Shown here: one piece after another, positions 6,713 to 10,263 of the stretch
Layout: the number at the start of each line of letters is the position of its first letter
Position numbering within the stretch: position 1 is the stretch's first letter
Source of the DNA: DASUME01 sp038257655
GTDB taxonomy: Bacteria > Myxococcota_A > Polyangia > Polyangiales > DASUME01
Reading direction: 5' to 3'
Length of the DNA stretch: 10,263 nucleotides
Assembly: GCA_038257655.1 (NCBI GenBank)
Contig: JBBSJC010000268.1
Location: 1-10,263 of the forward strand
Notes under the pieces: generated by a model
Told to the model about the DNA's origin: nothing
The model's database searches: none
The model's input: the letters and a program-made list of their open reading frames with translations, nothing else
Program-made: the position numbers and the translations under genes

Positions 6713-6718
6713 GACTAT

Positions 6719-6724
6719 CTCCCC
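6719..6724 (-). promoter_or_regulatory. Ribosome binding site deciding the pentapeptide-protein start
   Basis: GGGGAG on the reverse strand, six bases before ATG at 6712-6710. It favours MADFTREE over the upstream in-frame start at 6760. Confidence 0.75.
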
Positions 6725-6780
6725 TGCTTTCCGATCCCCATGCCTGAAAACGCGCAGCACGGTTTCCCGTACCTTCGAGA

Positions 6781-8469
6781 CTACGCAGCGGCGCTTGCGT
6801 CGCTGCGAACGAAAGCTGCGAGCTCGCTGAGCTTGCCCGCGTGTGGCAGCCGTTCTAGCGAGCCAATGCGCTCGATCTCGCCGAGTCGAGCCAGGATCGC
6901 GTGCACCTTGTGCAGGTTGCGCGCGCGCTCCACTCGCAACGTGCGCCGCGCCTGAAGGTCAGCATGACTCCAACCCGACGAGGCGCGCTCAAACCGTTGC
7001 TCCTGCTGGCGCAACTCTTCGAGCAGCGTGGACAGCTGGCGCTTTTCGAGACTGCATAGCGGGTCGGGCGCAGCCGTAGGGAACTCCTCGCGGAAAGTGC
7101 GGAAGCTGCCGACGATGCGCGTTGCGAGCTCAAGCTCAATGCCCGACAGCTGCGAGAGCTCGTCAGCGTTCGTCAGTAAGATGCGCTCGATGGTACAGAA
7201 GCCTGCTGCATACACTTTTTCGATGCAGACGACGTGCACGCCTTCTGTCTGCAGAAGCAGCTCGTCTACCACCAGTGGTTCACGGCGGCTGCGCTCGAGC
7301 TCGAGGTCCGTACCGAGCCCGCACTTGTGCCGGAGTATTGAGTAGCCCTGCAACATCTCCTCACGCGCCGCGTCGGAGATGTCACACCCGCTTGCTAAAT
7401 GGGTGCGCTCGAGAACGGCGAGCAGCAGCTCGATGGCCTCGCTGGCGGGCGGGGCCTCCAATCTACTGACGAGCGGAGAAAGCGCACGCAGCGCTGCGAC
7501 ACAAGGACCCGCCCAGGCACTCGTGGCCGTACCCCAGCGCAGCTCGAGCATGAAGTTGATAAGCGGCTTGATGTGGTGGGTGGCGAGCGTTGCAAGCTCT
7601 GCGCGCGTGATCTTCGTAGGCGCGCTCGCGCTAACAGTTGGCGCGTGCCTCCCCGGCTCGCTCGCCACTGCCGACGCGCTCGCCGTAATAGCGCCGGGCG
7701 TATGCGCAACCGTCGGCTTGGGCGCAGCGATCGCGTTGACCGCAGGCGTCGCGTTCAGCGCAGCGGTCGCACTGGTCGCCGGTGTTGCGGGCAGCGCGCC
7801 GCTGGTGCCACTGTGCTGCGCGCTGTTCTTGCCGCCGCTCGCCACCTGCGTAGCCGCTGGTCGCGTGGCCTCGCTGGCTGCGGCGCCTGTGCCGATCAAC
7901 ACCTTTTTGGTAGGAACCTTCTTGTCGACGCCTAAACCAGTCGCAGGAGCCGGCATCGCTGTCGACGTGCGCGAAGCCGCGTCGATGCCGCTAGGCTGCG
8001 GCAACGGCTTCATTCCGGACGGCTCCTTCGTGGCAACGCTCGGTATCCCCAAGGCCGGAGTGCCCGGCTGGGGAAGGCCCGGCTGCGGAGTGCCCGGCCG
8101 CGGAAAGGCCGGCTGCGCAAGAGAAGAGGCCGCAGGCAAAACGGGCGGCTCGCCGGCGCGAACCGACCTGTCCTGGACAGCGTTTGCTGGCTCGCGCCCT
8201 TGCTTGGGCAGCGCTGGTGGGCCAGCGGCGTTGTCTTTTGCGGACAGCCCGGGGGTGACCATGGAAGTTCTGATCTTTTCCGTCGGCTCATCGCGCGCCG
8301 AACGCTGACTCGCAGCGGCCTTACCATCCGCGCCAGACTTCGTGTCAGCTGCTTCGGACCGTGCGCTACCGCCCTTCGGATCTGAGCCTTCCTTGGACTC
8401 GCCTGCGCTGCCTTCAGCGCCTTCCCCCTCGGAGCCATCACGACCAAACATCCGAGAGAACAGGCTCAC
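6781..8469 (-). CDS. Unrecognised Ala/Pro-rich protein with helix-hairpin-helix-like segment
   Basis: A 562-residue protein that I do not recognise as a whole. It starts MSLFSRMFGR, a short amphipathic, positively charged segment, followed by about 270 residues of low-complexity Ala/Ser/Pro/Gly sequence (11-283) that is probably disordered and includes PGTPQPGLPQPGTPALGIP-like repeats (126-143). The ordered part begins near 286: an alpha-helical domain (286-392), then VVDELLLQTEGVHVVCIEKVY and a segment AGFCTIERILLTNADELSQLSGIELELATRIVGSF (422-456), which has the helix-hairpin-helix pattern seen in NusA/RuvA/DNA-ligase type (HhH)2 elements. It ends in a predicted coiled-coil-forming, Arg/Glu-rich region (474-535). 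Initiation is GTG with an unusually good AGGGGGTGG site. It is first in an operon with the pentapeptide and bactofilin genes (68 bp gap), so a scaffold or DNA/partner adaptor of the cytoskeletal element is conceivable, but that is inference. Confidence 0.82.
   Translation of the reverse strand: MSLFSRMFGRDGSEGEGAEGSAGESKEGSDPKGGSARSEAADTKSGADGKAAASQRSARDEPTEKIRTSMVTPGLSAKDNAAGPPALPKQGREPANAVQDRSVRAGEPPVLPAASSLAQPAFPRPGTPQPGLPQPGTPALGIPSVATKEPSGMKPLPQPSGIDAASRTSTAMPAPATGLGVDKKVPTKKVLIGTGAAASEATRPAATQVASGGKNSAQHSGTSGALPATPATSATAALNATPAVNAIAAPKPTVAHTPGAITASASAVASEPGRHAPTVSASAPTKITRAELATLATHHIKPLINFMLELRWGTATSAWAGPCVAALRALSPLVSRLEAPPASEAIELLLAVLERTHLASGCDISDAAREEMLQGYSILRHKCGLGTDLELERSRREPLVVDELLLQTEGVHVVCIEKVYAAGFCTIERILLTNADELSQLSGIELELATRIVGSFRTFREEFPTAAPDPLCSLEKRQLSTLLEELRQQEQRFERASSGWSHADLQARRTLRVERARNLHKVHAILARLGEIERIGSLERLPHAGKLSELAAFVRSDASAAA
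8057..8116. repeat. Tandem 30-bp repeat inside the Ala/Pro-rich gene
   Basis: Two near-identical 30-bp copies (8057-8086 and 8087-8116), themselves built of about 15-bp half-units with the core GCCCGGC or GGCCGGC. Read on the reverse strand they encode the alternating Pro-Gly motif (FPRPGTPQPGLPQPGTP). This is a recent in-frame expansion within a disordered linker. Confidence 0.75.
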
Positions 8470-8472
8470 TGA

Positions 8473-8481
8473 CCACCCCCT
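8473..8481 (-). promoter_or_regulatory. Strong ribosome binding site for a GTG start
   Basis: The reverse strand reads AGGGGGTGG, close to the full anti-Shine-Dalgarno complement, with AGGGGG six bases before GTG at 8469-8467. It fixes an otherwise ambiguous non-ATG start. Confidence 0.75.
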
Positions 8482-8526
8482 GAGCGCGACACAGATCGAT
8501 TACTGAATCTATCGCAAACCCAGCGC

Positions 8527-8550
8527 CCACATAACCCTGTTCGAATGTGG
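8527..8550. repeat. Inverted repeat CCACAT-N12-ATGTGG
   Basis: Perfect 6-bp arms (8527-8532 and 8545-8550) around a 12-bp spacer, located about 60-80 bp upstream of the minus-strand GTG. Position and spacing fit an operator. A T-run follows on the plus strand, but no plus-strand gene ends here, so a terminator role is unlikely. Confidence 0.35.
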
Positions 8551-8691
8551 TTTTTAGCCGAGTCTGCCGCGTAAACCGCGCATGTCAGATGGGCATGGTG
8601 TGCTCGCCGTGCCGCTCTCGATCGCGGCAACTCACCTGGAGTCACGGCTGCGGATGTCTTGGACGGGAACAGGCACACGCGGGTTGGTGTC

Positions 8692-8715
8692 GCCGGCATG
8701 AACGCGGATGCCGGC
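8692..8715. repeat. Inverted repeat GCCGGCAT-N8-ATGCCGGC
   Basis: Perfect 8-bp GC-rich arms with an 8-bp spacer, about 130 bp upstream of the lipoprotein start. It could be a DNA-binding dyad or a leader hairpin if transcription starts upstream. A partial further copy, GCCGGGCATGGCG, follows at 8718. Confidence 0.4.
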
Positions 8716-8830
8716 CCGCCGGGCATGGCGCTCAGGCTATGCGCGGGGTCCGTACTTTCGTCACAAATGCACACAGATCACGACCGCTAACGCGTGTTAT
8801 CCTCCGCCGAAATGGGTGCCTTGGGTACCT

Positions 8831-8838
8831 GGAAGGAG
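8831..8838 (+). promoter_or_regulatory. Ribosome binding site deciding the lipoprotein start
   Basis: GGAAGGAG lies seven bases before GTG at 8846 (four before GTG 8843). It removes the first 46 residues of the longer open frame and places a signal peptide exactly at the N-terminus. Confidence 0.75.
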
Positions 8839-8845
8839 CTTGGTG

Positions 8846-10150
8846 GTGACGAACTTGATGCGTTCGATCGTGACGTCCGCTTTTGCGGCTGCGACCTTCG
8901 GTTGCTCGGAGCCGGCACGGTCCACCACCTTGGATCAAGGGACAGGCGGTGCGTCCGCGGACGACGCCGGTGCGACGAACGGCGACAGCACGGGCGCGAC
9001 CGGCGGGGGCAGTAGCGCGCCCTCATCTGGCGGCGCGCCGGTCGATCCCAATGATCAAGACGGCGATAACTTCACGCCGGCCGAGGGCGATTGCGACGAC
9101 AACTCACCCGACATCAACCCTGGTGCCTACGACTTCCCAGGCAACGACTTCGATGAAGATTGTGACGGCGTCAAAGCGCTGCCAGGCACCGAGCATTGTG
9201 ACATGGGGCTTGCGCTCGATTCGACCGCTGCCATGGACGCCGCCAAGGCGATTGGCCTGTGCAGGACGGCGACTGTAGACAGTAAGGGTTGGGGCGTGGT
9301 CGAAGCAAAGTTCGTTCGTGCCGATGGCACGGGCATGATCGAAGACAGTCGAATGGTGGGGCTGTTGCCCGGGCTCGGTGCTGCACACGTGCGTCAGGGC
9401 CAGGCGCTGCTCGCGCTGTCGACGGGCGTGGCGCGTGCCCCGGATCAGGCCGGCTACACGCGCCCCTGCGACTTCTTCGGCGGGGAAACCTGCCTTCTGC
9501 CCGGACTTTGTACGCCCGATGCGCCGGAAGCTCAGACCGCACCTGCGGGCTATCCCAAAGGTAGCAAGAGCTGTAAGGACCAGATGATCGGTGGTCCGGA
9601 GACGCCCGCATTCAATAGCGTGGCGCTCGAGATCAGGGTTCGCGTGCCCACCAACGCCAAAGGGTTCGCCTTTGACAGCATCTTCTACTCGTATGAGTAT
9701 CCAAATTTCCTCTGCCAAGAATTCAACGACTTTTTTATCGTGCTCAAAGAGCCCAAGCCTGAGCTCGTGCCAGATGGCAACATCCTGTTCGATTCTAATA
9801 TGGAGCCTATCGGGGTAAACACCGGCCTCTTGCAGGTCTGCGATCCAGCCGCCTTGGGTAATGCGCCACCTAAGGTCGTGGACTGCTCCCAAGGCAGTGG
9901 GCTTCTCGTGGGAACTGGCTTTGGTACTGGAGAGTCAACCTGTTCGGGCAAGACTTTCAGTGATGCCCCACCTGGCGCTTCGACCGGTTGGCTGAATACA
10001 ACCGCGCCTGCGTTCGGAGGAGAGATCATCACCTTACGCTTTGCGATCTGGGATGCTGGCGACCCCGCATTGGACTCGACTGCCCTGATCGATAACTTCG
10101 TGTGGACGGTCACCGACCCCGTGATCGAGACCAAGCCTGTCATCTTTTGA
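8846..10150 (+). CDS. Putative secreted lipoprotein with MopE-like metal-binding motif and choice-of-anchor-L-like domain
   Basis: A 434-residue exported protein. From GTG 8846 it begins MTNLMRSIVTSAFAAATFGC, a short signal peptide ending at Cys20, the likely lipidated residue; ATFGC is a loose lipobox (Phe at -2). A Gly/Ala/Ser/Thr-rich spacer (21-66) follows, then DPNDQDGDNF..GDCDDN..INPGAYD..GNDFDEDCDG (67-108), an Asp/Cys-rich repeat of the type called putative metal-binding motif or MopE copper-binding in myxobacterial surface proteins. The rest (about 113-434) resembles the choice-of-anchor-L domain: AFDSIFYSYEYPNFLCQEFNDFFIVL (275-300), GVNTG (323-327), ITLRFAIWDAGDPALDSTALIDNFVW (395-420). 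It has many cysteines (for instance 118, 139, 208, 216, 222, 243, 290, 332, 347, 366), fitting disulphides outside the cytoplasm. The ligand and surface location are inferred. It is transcribed alone and diverges from the scaffold operon. Confidence 0.87.
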   Translation: MTNLMRSIVTSAFAAATFGCSEPARSTTLDQGTGGASADDAGATNGDSTGATGGGSSAPSSGGAPVDPNDQDGDNFTPAEGDCDDNSPDINPGAYDFPGNDFDEDCDGVKALPGTEHCDMGLALDSTAAMDAAKAIGLCRTATVDSKGWGVVEAKFVRADGTGMIEDSRMVGLLPGLGAAHVRQGQALLALSTGVARAPDQAGYTRPCDFFGGETCLLPGLCTPDAPEAQTAPAGYPKGSKSCKDQMIGGPETPAFNSVALEIRVRVPTNAKGFAFDSIFYSYEYPNFLCQEFNDFFIVLKEPKPELVPDGNILFDSNMEPIGVNTGLLQVCDPAALGNAPPKVVDCSQGSGLLVGTGFGTGESTCSGKTFSDAPPGASTGWLNTTAPAFGGEIITLRFAIWDAGDPALDSTALIDNFVWTVTDPVIETKPVIF

Positions 10151-10207
10151 GAGGGAACCAGCTCCGGCTGCTTGGTCGTATGCCGCGTTGGCTGCTCCAT
10201 CTGAGTA

Positions 10208-10245
10208 TTCGGCTGGCAGTGTTCGGCTGGCAGTGTTCGGCCGGC
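10208..10245. repeat. 14-bp tandem repeat downstream of the lipoprotein gene
   Basis: Two exact copies of TTCGGCTGGCAGTG (10208-10221 and 10222-10235) followed by a degenerate third beginning TTCGGCCGGC (10236). The array lies 58 bp after the stop codon. I see no T-run and no clear terminator hairpin. A weak CGGCT/AGCCG stem lies just beyond. Confidence 0.7.
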
Positions 10246-10263
10246 TAGCGCCAAGCCGCCGCA

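Larger units (their letters stand above)
8470..8845. other. Divergent intergenic region, 376 bp
   Basis: This separates the minus-strand scaffold operon from the plus-strand lipoprotein gene and should carry both promoters. Open frames here are short, lack ribosome sites and have no domain character, so I call no gene. Two inverted repeats are visible: CCACAT/ATGTGG (8527-8550) and GCCGGCAT/ATGCCGGC (8692-8715). I cannot place a convincing sigma-factor site. Confidence 0.6.

Noticed and set aside
7379..8308. 309-codon plus-strand open frame opposite the Ala/Pro-rich gene
   Set aside because: It mirrors the GC-rich Ala/Pro codons of the minus strand. The minus-strand gene has a strong ribosome site, operon context and a structured C-terminus.
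8527..8556. Rho-independent terminator (hairpin plus TTTTT) on the plus strand
   Set aside because: The stem is only 6 bp with a 12-base loop, and no plus-strand gene ends upstream of it.
8708..8845. 46-residue N-terminal extension of the lipoprotein
   Set aside because: It has no signal-peptide character and includes the ribosome-binding site; starting at 8846 gives a clean signal peptide.
9104..9892. 262-codon minus-strand frame opposite the lipoprotein
   Set aside because: No domain character. The plus strand shows a signal peptide, metal motif and conserved beta-domain motifs.
1..10263. CRISPR array, tRNA/rRNA genes, insertion sequence or prophage genes
   Set aside because: No regularly spaced repeats, cloverleaf-like sequence, transposase motif or phage protein was seen in any frame.

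Overview
The window most resembles a chromosomal segment of a myxobacterium or other member of Myxococcota. The evidence is a bactofilin with a long disordered tail, a pentapeptide-repeat protein and a large Ala/Pro-rich protein in one operon, plus a secreted protein combining a MopE-like metal-binding motif with a choice-of-anchor-L type domain. By eye the DNA is moderately GC-rich, lower than is typical of Sorangium or Myxococcus, so I would not name a genus.

Layout. (A) 2-568 (+): C-terminal part of a LysR-type regulator cut by the window edge. (B) 586-1304 (-): a two-gene operon of a small two-helix membrane protein (DUF2892/YgaP-like) followed by a SRPBCC/polyketide-cyclase-fold protein, convergent with the LysR gene. 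(C) 1305-1589: a divergent intergenic region holding several inverted repeats. (D) 1590-4679 (+): a two-gene unit with a zinc-dependent metallo-beta-lactamase-fold hydrolase of the PksB/BaeB type and an acyltransferase-enoylreductase fusion of the PksE/BaeE type. Together these are hallmark accessory enzymes of trans-AT polyketide synthases, but no ketosynthase, ACP or other PKS module lies in the window. (E) 4721-8469 (-): a three-gene operon, transcribed in the order Ala/Pro-rich protein with a helix-hairpin-helix-like segment, then pentapeptide-repeat protein with a bactofilin-like C-terminus, then bactofilin. It looks like a cytoskeletal or scaffold operon. (F) 8470-8845: a divergent intergenic region with short inverted repeats. 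(G) 8846-10150 (+): a putative secreted lipoprotein. (H) 10151-10263: a tail with a 14-bp tandem repeat.

How the genes work together. In (D) the AT domain would load malonyl units onto carrier proteins in trans, the PfaD-like ER domain would reduce enoyl intermediates, and the MBL hydrolase probably clears or edits acyl chains. Their target synthase must be encoded elsewhere. In (E) the bactofilin should polymerise. The pentapeptide protein ends in a second bactofilin-like beta-helix and could co-assemble with or cap that polymer, and the first protein of the operon is a candidate partner. The most interesting points are the orphan trans-AT pair, its altered ER active-site motif (His to Tyr), and the pentapeptide/bactofilin composite.
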